This document shows positions 1 to 9,066 of a stretch of 64,000 nt of DNA, in pieces. The stretch is from Gracilimonas sp. (GTDB taxonomy: Bacteria > Bacteroidota > Rhodothermia > Balneolales > Balneolaceae): positions 744,001 to 808,000 of the forward strand of contig NZ_JAEPPI010000001.1 of the NCBI RefSeq assembly GCF_017641085.1. Reading direction: 5' to 3'. A program made the translations under genes and the position numbers. The notes under the pieces are model-generated. The model made no database searches. It saw only the letters and a program-made list of their open reading frames with translations, and was not told where the DNA came from. Numbering within the stretch: position 1 is the stretch's first letter; every line of letters starts with the position of its first letter.

Positions 1-241
1 GTTCCACAAACGTTTCAAAGAGAAAGCGCAGGGAGATACGTTCCTCTTCCGAAAGTGAGTCTTTGGGGTTTGCTTCGGTTAAGATGCCCAGCTTTTTCAC
101 CAGCTCTTCGCGTTGCCCCAGCTGAGACTTGATGGCGTCAAATGAAGGTTCATTCTCATCTATTTCACGGAGAATCGCTTCGCTTCTGTCATTCAGTTGT
201 CCCAATATGTTGTGTAAAGGGGTCATAGTTTGGGTTTCCAT
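1..241 (-). CDS. small protein in the fliT position, 3' end outside window
   Basis: Partial gene running off the left edge; the ATG at 241 is 12 bases past the fliD stop, so it is the third gene of a fliS-fliD operon. The 80 visible residues are charged and probably helical, beginning METQTMTPLHNILGQLNDRS, with no signal peptide or membrane segment. In enterobacteria the gene after fliD-fliS is fliT, a small helical chaperone for FliD. Position and helical character fit a FliT-like chaperone, but I see no diagnostic FliT sequence motif, so the function is inferred from context only. Confidence 0.6.
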   Translation of the reverse strand, partial: METQTMTPLHNILGQLNDRSEAILREIDENEPSFDAIKSQLGQREELVKKLGILTEANPKDSLSEEERISLRFLFETFVE

Positions 242-252
242 CTCATAAATTA

Positions 253-1650
253 TTAATAACCGGACATGAAGTTATAAACCGCATCGAACTGAGCTTGTCC
301 TTCTTCGAGAATCAGGTCCAGCTCATTAAATATTCGGCGCTGCTCGGCTTCATATTCTTCCAGGTATTTCCGTTCACTGGCTATACGCCGGTCTAAACGG
401 TCAATTTTTTGATCCAGTCCGCTTTCAATCGCAGAGAGGATTCCATCTGCTTCTGTGTATGATTCGGCCCGTGCCTTCATCATGGCCACCGGAGAGTTCT
501 CGTTGGTAAAGAAATTGGCAATCTGCTCGGGGTTCTGGTTCAGGATGTCATCCAGTTTAGAGGAATCATCGATAACCATCTTTCCGTTATTCTCGAACGT
601 GATGCCCATGTCGGCAAAACTGGCGACCTCACCTTCAGCAACACCGCCTAACGACAGAATAGCTGTTTGCCGTAAGTTAATAGTCAGATTTCGGACCGAT
701 CTCACTCCCTGAAGGGGGCCTTTATTTCCGGTTTCAGGATTAATGAATGTACGCTCCCGAATGGTCTCGTTCATTTCATTATAGGCATTGATGAAGTCCT
801 GCAGGTTAGATTTTGCAGCTTCAGTATCACGCTCAACCGTCATTTGTTCCGCTACTCCGGTGGCTTTCTTCATAGTGAAGGAGAGTCCTTCGATAGCATC
901 GTCAACGATATTTTCGGCGCGGTTAAAAGTCACTCCATCAATAATAAACTGAGCATCTAACTCGGCTTGGGGAGTGAGGTGAGTCATGTTCCCGGTAACG
1001 CCTGCTAATACACCGGTGGCTCCGCTAAATTGAATACGGTTGTCGTAGCCGGTTTCAAGACTTTTAAGGGAGAACTGAATATTTTCGCCATCCAGGTTAA
1101 AAACGCTGGCACTGGCTTCATCACCAAAGAGACTTTCAATTTCAGTTTCAAACGATTCCAGGATTTCCTGGTTGGTTTTATTTACCGTGCCGCCGCTGCC
1201 ATCGTCTTTGGTGGTTACAACATTTATAGTCTCAGTCTTGTCACCAATGGTCAGTGTCACGGAGCCATCTCCCTGTGCGGCGAGTTCATAGCCGGCACCG
1301 GTCATCGTTTCGGAGAGTGCGGTGTCGTTTTTAGCGAGCCTTTCTACGGTGATATTGAAAGCTGATTCATTATCTAAACCGGAAGCGGAGTTTACCTGCA
1401 CAACCGAATCATCACTGGAAGTAGTTTTAAACGGTTCAAAAGACCGGTTGCTTGGGGTTTCAAGCTCCTTAATGATATTCTCAAAATCAGAGATCGCCTT
1501 ACTCACGGTTCCAACGGCAGACTTTGATTCTTTCTCATCCCGAACCTGCACTTCCATCCGAAGCATTTTCTGGCTTTCAATATTAACAAGCTGCGTTACG
1601 AACGACTCGTACGAACTTGTTTGACTCATAAGGCTGGAAATAGATGCCAT
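253..1650 (-). CDS. fliD: FliD, flagellar filament cap (hook-associated protein 2)
   Basis: A 465-residue protein of usual FliD length. The N-terminus (about residues 1-65) is the helical FliD_N region with SSYESFVTQLVNIESQKM, the middle is a beta-rich variable domain, and residues about 240-465 form the FliD_C domain ending in a coiled-coil and FDAVYNFMSGY. FliD caps the growing filament and folds flagellin subunits arriving through the channel. It lies between fliS (30 bases upstream) and a fliT-position gene (12 bases downstream), all on the minus strand, and is probably expressed from the sigma-54-like site at 2136-2150. Secretion is by the flagellar export apparatus, so the absence of a Sec signal is expected. 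Confidence 0.95.
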   Translation of the reverse strand: MASISSLMSQTSSYESFVTQLVNIESQKMLRMEVQVRDEKESKSAVGTVSKAISDFENIIKELETPSNRSFEPFKTTSSDDSVVQVNSASGLDNESAFNITVERLAKNDTALSETMTGAGYELAAQGDGSVTLTIGDKTETINVVTTKDDGSGGTVNKTNQEILESFETEIESLFGDEASASVFNLDGENIQFSLKSLETGYDNRIQFSGATGVLAGVTGNMTHLTPQAELDAQFIIDGVTFNRAENIVDDAIEGLSFTMKKATGVAEQMTVERDTEAAKSNLQDFINAYNEMNETIRERTFINPETGNKGPLQGVRSVRNLTINLRQTAILSLGGVAEGEVASFADMGITFENNGKMVIDDSSKLDDILNQNPEQIANFFTNENSPVAMMKARAESYTEADGILSAIESGLDQKIDRLDRRIASERKYLEEYEAEQRRIFNELDLILEEGQAQFDAVYNFMSGY

Positions 1651-1679
1651 AGTTAGAGGTATTGACGGTTACTGTTTAT

Positions 1680-2006
1680 TTATTGCTGAACTACAGAGGG
1701 GGAAGGTTGTTTTTGATTGGCAACTTCTTCCCAGGTTTCTCTTAAAGGCTCCAGGATTTCACGGATTTCTTCAAACCGCTGCTTCCGGGCCAGGTCCTGG
1801 CAATACCGGTAAAGCTCAAAAAGCTGACCGGCGGGTTCATAATCAAAATTCAATCCTTGTATCAATTCAGATAGAATGGCTTTTACTTTTCCCTGATCTT
1901 CGCGGTAGGAGGCCTGTATAACCAGGTCATACATCTTCACTACCAGCTTCAGCGGGGAAGCATTCATCACAGATTGTTTTTGATAGACTAATTGTGGATC
2001 TCGCAT
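1680..2006 (-). CDS. fliS: FliS, flagellin export chaperone
   Basis: A 108-residue FliS from the ATG at 2006. The frame stays open to a TTG at 2060, but the family begins close to the YQKQSVMNASPLKLVVKMYD block (the FliS Y-x-V-x-A-S-P-x-K-L motif), so the ATG giving MRDPQLVYQK is preferred. FliS binds flagellin in the cytoplasm and keeps it unpolymerised until export. It is the first gene of the fliS-fliD operon. An in-frame C-terminal tail rich in Pro, Ser and Gln follows the helical bundle. The leader from the predicted sigma-54 start would be roughly 120 bases. Confidence 0.9.
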   Translation of the reverse strand: MRDPQLVYQKQSVMNASPLKLVVKMYDLVIQASYREDQGKVKAILSELIQGLNFDYEPAGQLFELYRYCQDLARKQRFEEIREILEPLRETWEEVANQKQPSPSVVQQ

Positions 2007-2356
2007 AATTTTGAAATTGATGAAAGTAACTCCCGGTTCTTTTCGGCCAAATACCGTCAAAACTTAAATTAGGAGTTTTTAATGTTTCTCAATCCATCAC
2101 AGGCTTAAAAACCTGTTGCGGACAAACTTGTTTTGGCAACTACTGTGCCAAAGTTGAAAACCATCGATCGGTAGTTTTTGAGGCAAAATGAATCCGGTTT
2201 GATACCTGACAGGCGGAAAAATATTCTGAAGCGGAAAATTTGGCCCTCACTCTGAGTCTCAAACAGGCGAATTACAAGATGGAATTGGGCTTTTATACCA
2301 TGGCATCATTTTTGGAAAAGAGAGGGTGTTGAAAACCAGAAAACTCATTTTCGATT
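2007..2356. other. divergent intergenic region between fliS and the glycosylation island
   Basis: 350 bases without a convincing gene. It holds the palindromic sigma-54-like element at 2132-2152. The rest (2160-2356) is the leader of the plus-strand TPR glycosyltransferase; I see no clear promoter, hairpin or Shine-Dalgarno there. Confidence 0.6.
2132..2152 (-). promoter_or_regulatory. sigma-54-type -24/-12 element upstream of fliS, inside a palindrome
   Basis: On the minus strand the sequence reads TGGCAC (2150-2145), five bases, then TTGC (2139-2136), with the invariant GG and GC separated by exactly 10 bases. This matches the sigma-54 consensus and would start transcription about 120 bases before the fliS ATG. 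The same bases form a perfect inverted repeat TTTGGCA-N7-TGCCAAA, and the plus strand also carries GG-N10-GC, so divergent use toward the glycosyltransferase genes or binding of a dimeric regulator is possible. An RpoN gene lies at 42910-44418. Recognised by eye only. Confidence 0.55.
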
Positions 2357-5281
2357 ATGAAAGTAGAATTAGCGCGCGCCCAAAAGTTATTAGATCAGAG
2401 ATACCCGGATCCGGATGAAGCGATAAAATTGCTTGACCCTTTGCTAAGGCGAGAGTCTAAACACTGGCTGGTCTATTACTTCCTGGGGATTGCTCAAATG
2501 CAGAAGTCCAATTTTGAGAAAGCCATTGGGTACTTCGAGAAATCCATCGGTGAGCATGATCAAAACTCCCAGACCTATTTGTTGGTAGCTCGCTGTTATT
2601 ATGAACTGCAGGATTTCGAAAATGCAGAGCGATTTGGGAAAGCGGCCGTACAGTTGAACCAGGAGCTGTTAGATGCCTGGATGTTTATGGGGCAGCTGTA
2701 CTGGGATCAGGCATTATTAAATAAAGCCATTCAATGTTACACTATTGCCAATAAACTGGACCCGAAGAATTACCTGATTGCTTACAATATCGGGCAAATT
2801 TATGCTGATCAGGGTGACTATAAGAAAGCCCTGGAATTGTACGATATTACCCTGCAAATGGAGCCAAAGCTAATTGATGCCGGTATCAAGAAAGCGCAGA
2901 TTTACCAGTCGATTGGTGAACATGAGCAGGCGGAAGAAGCCATCGGGAAAGTACTGGAGATTGATAGCGAAAACCTGCTGGCGTTGAGCGTACTCTCTCT
3001 GTTATATCGTGCCATGGGTAGATATAGCGAGGCCATTGAATTGAATGAACGTTTGCTGGATCGTTACCCTAACGACGGAAATGTGCGGGTAAATTATGCA
3101 CTCTGCCTTGTGGAAACCGGCCAATATGATGAAGCGGAGAAGAATTACCGGAGAGCATTAAAGGATGCCCCGGAAACGCAGCAGTCACTTTCCAACTATC
3201 TAATGGGGATACATTACAATCCCAAGCGAACCAAAGAAGAGATTTTTGAAGCTCATTCACTTTGGGATCAATATTATGCACCGGAAGAACGGCCCGAACG
3301 TCCGGTTCCTGCCAATAATGATAAAGACAAGAAACTGCGTGTTGGGTTTATCTCGGGTGGGTTTAAAAAACACCCGGTAGGCTGGATGATAACATCCGCC
3401 CTTGAGGAACTTCCCAAAGATGAAATTGCAACCTATATATATACCACCGATACCTACCACGATTCACTTACTAAACGCATTCGGGAAGCCAGTGCAAAAT
3501 GGACATCCGTAGTGGGATACAGCGATGAGGTGGTTGCTCAGATTATTAAAGACGATGAGATTGATATCCTGGTAGAGCTTTCCGGACATTCATCAGGGAA
3601 CCGTTTGAAAACAGTAGCTCTGGAACCAGCCCCAATTACCATAAAATGGGTGGGAGGTTTGTTCAATACTTCAGGGTTACAGTCGATGGATTACCTGCTG
3701 ACCGATGCGAAAGAATCTCCGGAAGGAGAGGAGCCATTTTACACCGAAAAATTGGTTCGTATGCCGGACGATTATGTTTGTTATACCCTTCCAAACTATG
3801 ACATTGATTTAGCAGAAGCTCCTGTTACCCAAAATGGATACATCACTTTTGGGTGTTTCAATAACCCTACCAAGATAAACACACAGCTTTTGTCTAAATG
3901 GGCAGAAATTCTGAAGCAAGTTCCTGATAGCCGTCTTTTTCTCAAGAGCAAACAGTACGACACGGAATTAGTTAGGGAGCGAATTACTCAACATTTGGCG
4001 GAGTGTGGTATTGAGGAAGACAGGGTGATTTTTGAGGGATATTCGCTCCATAATGAACTACTTGAATGCTACAATAAAATTGATATTGCACTGGATCCAT
4101 GGCCGTATTCCGGTGGATTAACAACCATCGAAGCTTTATGGATGGGCGTGCCGGTAATCACCAATTCAGGTCCTACTTTTGCGGGGCGACACTCTACTTC
4201 TCATTTGACGAATGCGGGATTCCCGGAATGGGTGACTAACAACTGGGAAGACTATATACAAAAGGCAGTTTCTCTTGCCGGTGATGTTGATCAATTATCA
4301 AAGTTAAGAGCTGAACTTCGGGGACGCCTATTAAGCTCCCCGGTATGCGATGCTCAACGCTTTGCCCGCAACCTGGCGAATGCCTTCCGCGAGATGTGGC
4401 TTCAGAGAGTGAAAGGATATGAGAAGAATCTTCCCGAAGGAGAATGGCAGGATCATATTTGGGTGTCACAGAAAAAAAAAGAACCCGAGACCCAAGCTGA
4501 ATCACTTCAAAACGGAATAAAAGACAAAGCGTTGAAGAAGGGGATTTATGTAAATAAGTCTCTTGTGAAGTTCACGGATACTCCATCAGATGTGGTAGAG
4601 GCCATAGTGAATACTCAGGATTTAAAGTATGCGGAACCATTGAGTGTGGCCATTCCGGAATCTGAGCTTTTCAGGTTGAGGAATATATTTGAAGATCATG
4701 AATATGGACTCCCTTCAGTTTTTCAGCTGAATGAGAACAGTGTGGTTGTTGATATAGGGGGAAATGTTGGGTCTTTTTCATTATATGCCCGGCAGTGGAA
4801 TCCGGATTGCCAGATCCACAGTTTTGAGCCCAACCCACAGGTGTTTCCACTTTTGGCTCACAATGTGAAAGGCCTTGATAATATTTCCATTACTAAGGTA
4901 GCCCTGAGCGATCAGAATGGTGAAATAAATCTGTTTCAGCACCCAAGGAATACAGGTCAGTCTTCAACGACTGTACACATGAAAGGCGGACATGAGGTTA
5001 CTGTTAAGATGCAGAAAAGCGGAGAAGCACTTGCTGAGAAAGGAATCAACAAGATCGATGTCCTCAAAATTGATACCGAAGGTGCTGAAGTTTCTATTCT
5101 GAAAGGCATGAAAGATCTGCTCATCAACACCGGCTTTATTATGCTCGAATATCATTCAGAAGCAGATCGCCGGGAGATAGATGCCATTCTATCCGGATTC
5201 AGCGTGTATGCATCGGGAGTTTCAGTTCCTTGTGAAGTTGGAACCATCAAGTACATCAACAACAGGATTCTAAACAAATAA
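2357..5281 (+). CDS. TPR / O-GlcNAc-transferase-like (GT41) / FkbM methyltransferase fusion
   Basis: A 974-residue three-part cytoplasmic protein. Residues 1 to about 290 are TPR helices. Residues about 328-690 match the GT41 O-linked GlcNAc transferase (OGT/SPINDLY) fold: GFISGGFKKHP with His339 in the place of the OGT catalytic-site histidine, FGCFNNPTKI, and LDPWPYSGGLTTIEALWMGVP from about 579. Residues about 795-960 are an FkbM SAM methyltransferase with VVDIGGNVGSF and KIDTEGAEVSILKGM. A Lys/Glu/Gln-rich linker joins the last two parts. GT41 enzymes transfer sugar from a nucleotide sugar to Ser/Thr of proteins; FkbM enzymes O-methylate sugars. Lying between fliS/fliD and flagellin, it most likely glycosylates flagellin and caps the glycan by methylation. 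Donor sugar and substrate are inferred. Confidence 0.85.
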   Translation: MKVELARAQKLLDQRYPDPDEAIKLLDPLLRRESKHWLVYYFLGIAQMQKSNFEKAIGYFEKSIGEHDQNSQTYLLVARCYYELQDFENAERFGKAAVQLNQELLDAWMFMGQLYWDQALLNKAIQCYTIANKLDPKNYLIAYNIGQIYADQGDYKKALELYDITLQMEPKLIDAGIKKAQIYQSIGEHEQAEEAIGKVLEIDSENLLALSVLSLLYRAMGRYSEAIELNERLLDRYPNDGNVRVNYALCLVETGQYDEAEKNYRRALKDAPETQQSLSNYLMGIHYNPKRTKEEIFEAHSLWDQYYAPEERPERPVPANNDKDKKLRVGFISGGFKKHPVGWMITSALEELPKDEIATYIYTTDTYHDSLTKRIREASAKWTSVVGYSDEVVAQIIKDDEIDILVELSGHSSGNRLKTVALEPAPITIKWVGGLFNTSGLQSMDYLLTDAKESPEGEEPFYTEKLVRMPDDYVCYTLPNYDIDLAEAPVTQNGYITFGCFNNPTKINTQLLSKWAEILKQVPDSRLFLKSKQYDTELVRERITQHLAECGIEEDRVIFEGYSLHNELLECYNKIDIALDPWPYSGGLTTIEALWMGVPVITNSGPTFAGRHSTSHLTNAGFPEWVTNNWEDYIQKAVSLAGDVDQLSKLRAELRGRLLSSPVCDAQRFARNLANAFREMWLQRVKGYEKNLPEGEWQDHIWVSQKKKEPETQAESLQNGIKDKALKKGIYVNKSLVKFTDTPSDVVEAIVNTQDLKYAEPLSVAIPESELFRLRNIFEDHEYGLPSVFQLNENSVVVDIGGNVGSFSLYARQWNPDCQIHSFEPNPQVFPLLAHNVKGLDNISITKVALSDQNGEINLFQHPRNTGQSSTTVHMKGGHEVTVKMQKSGEALAEKGINKIDVLKIDTEGAEVSILKGMKDLLINTGFIMLEYHSEADRREIDAILSGFSVYASGVSVPCEVGTIKYINNRILNK

Positions 5282-5285
5282 TATT

Positions 5286-6977
5286 GTGAAAGCAGAATTA
5301 GAAAAGGTCCGGCTTTTATTGGATCGGGCACAACCCGATGCTGATGAAGCAATAAAGGTTCTGAGCTTATTGGCAGAACAGGGTAATGAGCACTGGCTGA
5401 TTGATCACTTTCTGGGAATTGCCCACATGGTGAAAGCCAGCTATAAGAAGGCAGTCGTTTACTTTGAAACTTCTCTTACCAAGCATGCGGAAAACCCACA
5501 TGCTTACTTACAAATTGCCAAATGTTTTAACGCACTTTCAGATTTTGAACAGGCAGAGCGTTATGGAAAAGCAGCCATTCAGTTAGATCAGCATTTGCTG
5601 GAGGCCTGGATGTTTATGGGTGAAATTTACCGGGGGCAGTCTGATTCAGAAAAAGCCATTCAGTGTTTTACCATCGCTAATAAACTGGCCCCAAAGAATC
5701 ATGTTATTGCCTATAAATTAGCCGGAATTTATTCCGAAAAAGGGGACCTCAAGAAAGCAATGGAGCTGTACGATATTGCCCTACATATGCAGCCCAATTT
5801 CGAAGTAGCAAGAGCAGAGAAAGATAAGCTCTATACCTCTTTTGGAAGAAAGAGTAAGCCACGAGGCGGAAAATACATTCACCTATGCTTCAACCATTTG
5901 TATGCGAAGTCACTATCGGATATGCTGGCTTCTGTGAACGAGGAATATGATCAGCAGCATCTTCTATTTGTAGAATCACACTGGGCCATTGAAGAGTATA
6001 AACCTGATTTAAGCAGTAATGAACACGCTGCCTGGTTTAATCATGAGTACGATTTTCCAGCCATTATTAACCGATGCCTGGATTCAGATGTGGATGCAAT
6101 ATTTGTACACGGACTGTTTTTTAACTGGCAGAAAAAACTGATCAAAGAAATCGGTTCAAAAAAACATATTGGATGGATTATCTGGGGTGGTGATCTCTAC
6201 AATCCCATCAAAATAAAAGAGCCGATAGTAGATATTGTTGAACATATCGACAGTATCCACTCATTGGTTGAAGGCGATGTTGAAGTGTTTAAAAAACATT
6301 ACGGAGACTGCCCGACTTTCCGATTTGGTTATCCCTATCCGGGACTCTATGGAGATATTCCGGAGACTATCGAAAGTAACGATCGCCCAAGAATTATTGT
6401 AGGGAACTCAGGGGACTATTCAAATAATCATATCGAGATTTTGGAGGCACTAAGGACGAAGAAAGATGTAAGAAATTATGATATCCTGCTCCCGGTGTCC
6501 TACAACTTAATTCCGGAATATGAGAATGCGATCCTGAAATGGTTAAATGCAGCAGGGATGACGGATTGTGTAAAACTCATCAAAAATTTTATTGAACCGG
6601 ATAAATACAGAGTTCTCGTGGACTCTTCAGATATGCTGATTACGGCTCATAATCGCCAACAAGCCATCGGGAATATGCTTTTGTCGTTATACAGCGGTAA
6701 TGCTACTGTTCTAAAAAAGAAGATTACGGTGGGTGAAAAAGAGCAGATGAACCCAACCTGGAAAATGTTGAAAAAATACGGCTTGGATATATCGGGTTTT
6801 GAGGAGTTTAAAAAAGCACCATCTATACGATCTTTTCTGAGAAAGTCTCAACCTCAGAAAACCCGAAATCAACAAATTATCATCAATGAATTTGGTTTAG
6901 AAACCCGGGCAAAAGATCTGGTAACATCCTGCAGCACAATCAGAGAAAGGATAACTGAACACGCGCTGGTGAATTAA
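5286..6977 (+). CDS. TPR protein fused to a WecF-like (GT56) aminodeoxyhexose transferase
   Basis: A 563-residue protein starting at GTG 5286, four bases after the previous stop. Residues 1 to about 190 are TPR repeats closely paralogous to those of the upstream gene: both contain AWMFMG, KAIQC-[YF]-TIANKL and ELYDI-[TA]-L at matching places. From about residue 200 the protein resembles WecF/RffT (GT56), the Fuc4NAc transferase of enterobacterial common antigen, with IIWGGDLYN near 298-306 and VGNSGDYSNNHIEILEAL near 372-389. Known WecF acts on a lipid-linked acceptor at the membrane; here a TPR block replaces any membrane association, suggesting a protein acceptor. Shared TPRs imply the same acceptor as the upstream enzyme. 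The GT56 assignment is by motif recognition and the acceptor is inferred. Confidence 0.75.
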   Translation: MKAELEKVRLLLDRAQPDADEAIKVLSLLAEQGNEHWLIDHFLGIAHMVKASYKKAVVYFETSLTKHAENPHAYLQIAKCFNALSDFEQAERYGKAAIQLDQHLLEAWMFMGEIYRGQSDSEKAIQCFTIANKLAPKNHVIAYKLAGIYSEKGDLKKAMELYDIALHMQPNFEVARAEKDKLYTSFGRKSKPRGGKYIHLCFNHLYAKSLSDMLASVNEEYDQQHLLFVESHWAIEEYKPDLSSNEHAAWFNHEYDFPAIINRCLDSDVDAIFVHGLFFNWQKKLIKEIGSKKHIGWIIWGGDLYNPIKIKEPIVDIVEHIDSIHSLVEGDVEVFKKHYGDCPTFRFGYPYPGLYGDIPETIESNDRPRIIVGNSGDYSNNHIEILEALRTKKDVRNYDILLPVSYNLIPEYENAILKWLNAAGMTDCVKLIKNFIEPDKYRVLVDSSDMLITAHNRQQAIGNMLLSLYSGNATVLKKKITVGEKEQMNPTWKMLKKYGLDISGFEEFKKAPSIRSFLRKSQPQKTRNQQIIINEFGLETRAKDLVTSCSTIRERITEHALVN

Positions 6978-6978
6978 G

Positions 6979-7794
6979 ATGGAATCAATAGTGCAAGCAA
7001 CCGCAACTTACACGAATATAGATGCCGTTGAAATCGAAGTTGGAGAAGGTACGGTTATAGAAGAGTCGGCAGTGATTAGGGGATTGAACGGACCGGCCAC
7101 AACCATCAAAATTGGAGATAATTGCTACATCGGCAAGAACGTGCAGATTATCTGTGATCACTTTGAGCTGGGGGATTACTCCAAAATTCATCACAACACT
7201 AATGTGCATGGCTACAAACCCTGTGTTATCGGGCATAACGCCTGGGTCGGGCAGTATTCGATCATCGACAGTATTGGTGGGACGACCATTGGTAATAATT
7301 GCGGGATAGGGGCACACTCTCAGCTATGGTCACACATCAAGTATGGAGATACCCTGGAAGGCTGCCGGTTTTTAAGTGAAAGCTCACTGGCTGTAGGTAA
7401 CGATGTATGGTTTGTGGGCCACTGTATTGTTTCCCCCATCAAAGCCGAAGATAAATCGATGGCGATGGTTGGCTCGGTGGTGACTAAAAACATGGAGTAC
7501 AACCAAATTTATGCGGGCTCTCCGGCTCGTTCTCTTTCAGAAAAAATTGGCCCTCAGTTTGAAGAGGTAAGTCTCGATGAAAAGATGGAGAAAATGAACA
7601 TGTACATGAAAGAGGCAGGAATTTCAGAAGAGAAGGTTAAGGTGGTAAGCAACATTACGGAATTCAATTTCGATGACGAGGTCAGCTACTTCGATGTGGC
7701 TTCCAGAACCTATACCAAAAAGCGCTCCACGGACGAAGTACAATTCATGAAGTATCTGCTTCCTGAAAAAGGAAAATTTGTGCCCTATGAGTAA
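6979..7794 (+). CDS. left-handed beta-helix (hexapeptide repeat) acyltransferase
   Basis: A 271-residue protein beginning one base after the upstream stop. Residues about 20-190 contain hexapeptide repeats of the [LIV]-G-x-x-x-x type (IGDNCYIGKNVQI, IGHNAWVGQYSII, IGNNCGIGAHSQL, VGNDVWFVGHCIV, MVGSVVTKNM, YAGSPARSL), the left-handed parallel beta-helix of trimeric acetyl/acyl-CoA transferases. Next to a WecE-like aminotransferase its likely role is N-acylation of a 4-amino-4,6-dideoxyhexose or its nucleotide form, comparable to VioB or WecD. The C-terminal 80 residues are outside the helix and unrecognised. Its last 8 bases overlap the next gene, indicating translational coupling. Confidence 0.75.
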   Translation: MESIVQATATYTNIDAVEIEVGEGTVIEESAVIRGLNGPATTIKIGDNCYIGKNVQIICDHFELGDYSKIHHNTNVHGYKPCVIGHNAWVGQYSIIDSIGGTTIGNNCGIGAHSQLWSHIKYGDTLEGCRFLSESSLAVGNDVWFVGHCIVSPIKAEDKSMAMVGSVVTKNMEYNQIYAGSPARSLSEKIGPQFEEVSLDEKMEKMNMYMKEAGISEEKVKVVSNITEFNFDDEVSYFDVASRTYTKKRSTDEVQFMKYLLPEKGKFVPYE

Positions 7795-9064
7795 ATACAA
7801 AATTCCTTTTAACAAACCATTCATAACCGGCAACGAACTTGAATACATTCAGGATGCGGTAGATTATGGGAAGATTTCCGGGAATGGAAAGTACACTCAG
7901 AAAATTCATCGGTTTTTTGAGCGGCAGTTTGGGTTTAAGAAATGCCTGCTTACTACATCCTGCACTGATGCTCTCGAAATGGCTGCTATCCTATTAGATG
8001 TGGAACCCGGTGATGAAATCATCATGCCGTCCTATACTTTTGTTTCCACAGCTAATGCTTTTGTTTTGCGTGGTGCGGTTATTCGTTTTGTGGATTCCAG
8101 AAAAGACCACCCCGGAATGGATGAGGATAAGATTGAAGAGCTGATCACCGAAAAAACAAAAGCTATTGTAGTAGTACACTATGCCGGAGTTGCTTGTGAT
8201 ATGGACAAAGTGATGGAAATAGCAGATCGATATAACTTGTTTGTTGTGGAAGATGCTGCCCAGGCCATTAACAGTTATTACGAACATGCGGATGGAGTTA
8301 GGAGTCCGCTGGGCTCCATAGGACATTTGGGGACATTCTCATTCCACGAAACCAAAAATATTATGGCCGGCGAAGGGGGGATGCTGATTGTAAATGATGA
8401 TCGTTTTGCCGAGAGGGCCGAAATCATTTGGGAGAAGGGAACCAACCGAACGGCATTCTTCAGAGGTGAAGTGGATAAATACGGCTGGGTAGATATCGGT
8501 TCTTCGTTCTTGCCTTCAGAACTGAATGCTGCTTTTCTATATGCACAGTTGATGAACCTGATTCGGATTCAGCAAAAGAGAATGTGTATTTGGAACCGAT
8601 ATCATAGAGGTTTGGTTGAAGCCTGCCGGCGCTTGGGAATCCGCAGACCTGTCATCCCACAGTATGCTACCAATAATGGCCATATGTATTATGTGGTATG
8701 CCAAGGCACACAACAACGCGACGAGCTTATTACATATTTAAAGGAGAGAGACATATTGAGTGTATTTCATTATCAGTCGCTGCACTCTTCAAAATTCTTT
8801 ATAGACAAACACGATGGAAGAGAACTTCCATATTCTGATTTGTATTCGAAAAACCTCGTTCGCTTTCCTCTTTACTACGAGCTTAATAAAGCTGAACAGA
8901 ACTACATTATTCAACAAATAAATGAATTGAGTGTTAAGGGAACAGAAGACCAAATGAAGAAGGATAGTATAACAGAAACCGATAATCTGTTTTGCAACAT
9001 CAGGTCGGGCAAGGTTTCTCTCAATCAATTAAAAACACCGCTAATACAGGACTACAAGATATAA
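7787..9064 (+). CDS. WecE/RffA-like dTDP-4-keto-6-deoxyhexose aminotransferase (DegT/DnrJ/EryC1/StrS)
   Basis: A 425-residue PLP enzyme from ATG 7787, overlapping the previous gene by 8 bases; an upstream in-frame TTG at 7778 is less likely. It follows E. coli WecE closely: GDEIIMPSYTFVSTANAFVL, VVHYAGVACDMD, VEDAAQAI, and FSFHETK with Lys190 as the expected PLP Schiff-base lysine. WecE converts dTDP-4-keto-6-deoxyglucose to dTDP-Fuc4N with glutamate as amino donor; VioA makes the epimer Qui4N. The exact product cannot be read from sequence. The last ~45 residues extend beyond the E. coli enzyme and are unrecognised. It is placed between the putative acyltransferase and a methyltransferase. 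Confidence 0.85.
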   Translation: MSKYKIPFNKPFITGNELEYIQDAVDYGKISGNGKYTQKIHRFFERQFGFKKCLLTTSCTDALEMAAILLDVEPGDEIIMPSYTFVSTANAFVLRGAVIRFVDSRKDHPGMDEDKIEELITEKTKAIVVVHYAGVACDMDKVMEIADRYNLFVVEDAAQAINSYYEHADGVRSPLGSIGHLGTFSFHETKNIMAGEGGMLIVNDDRFAERAEIIWEKGTNRTAFFRGEVDKYGWVDIGSSFLPSELNAAFLYAQLMNLIRIQQKRMCIWNRYHRGLVEACRRLGIRRPVIPQYATNNGHMYYVVCQGTQQRDELITYLKERDILSVFHYQSLHSSKFFIDKHDGRELPYSDLYSKNLVRFPLYYELNKAEQNYIIQQINELSVKGTEDQMKKDSITETDNLFCNIRSGKVSLNQLKTPLIQDYKI

Positions 9065-9066
9065 TT

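Noticed and set aside
1680-2060. Longer FliS start at TTG 2060
   Set aside because: Adds 18 residues with no similarity before the normal FliS N-terminus; ATG 2006 fits the family.
8992-9066. Longer start of the Methyltransf_24 protein inside the aminotransferase gene
   Set aside because: It would overlap by 73 bases with no similarity gained; ATG 9067 is two bases after the stop.
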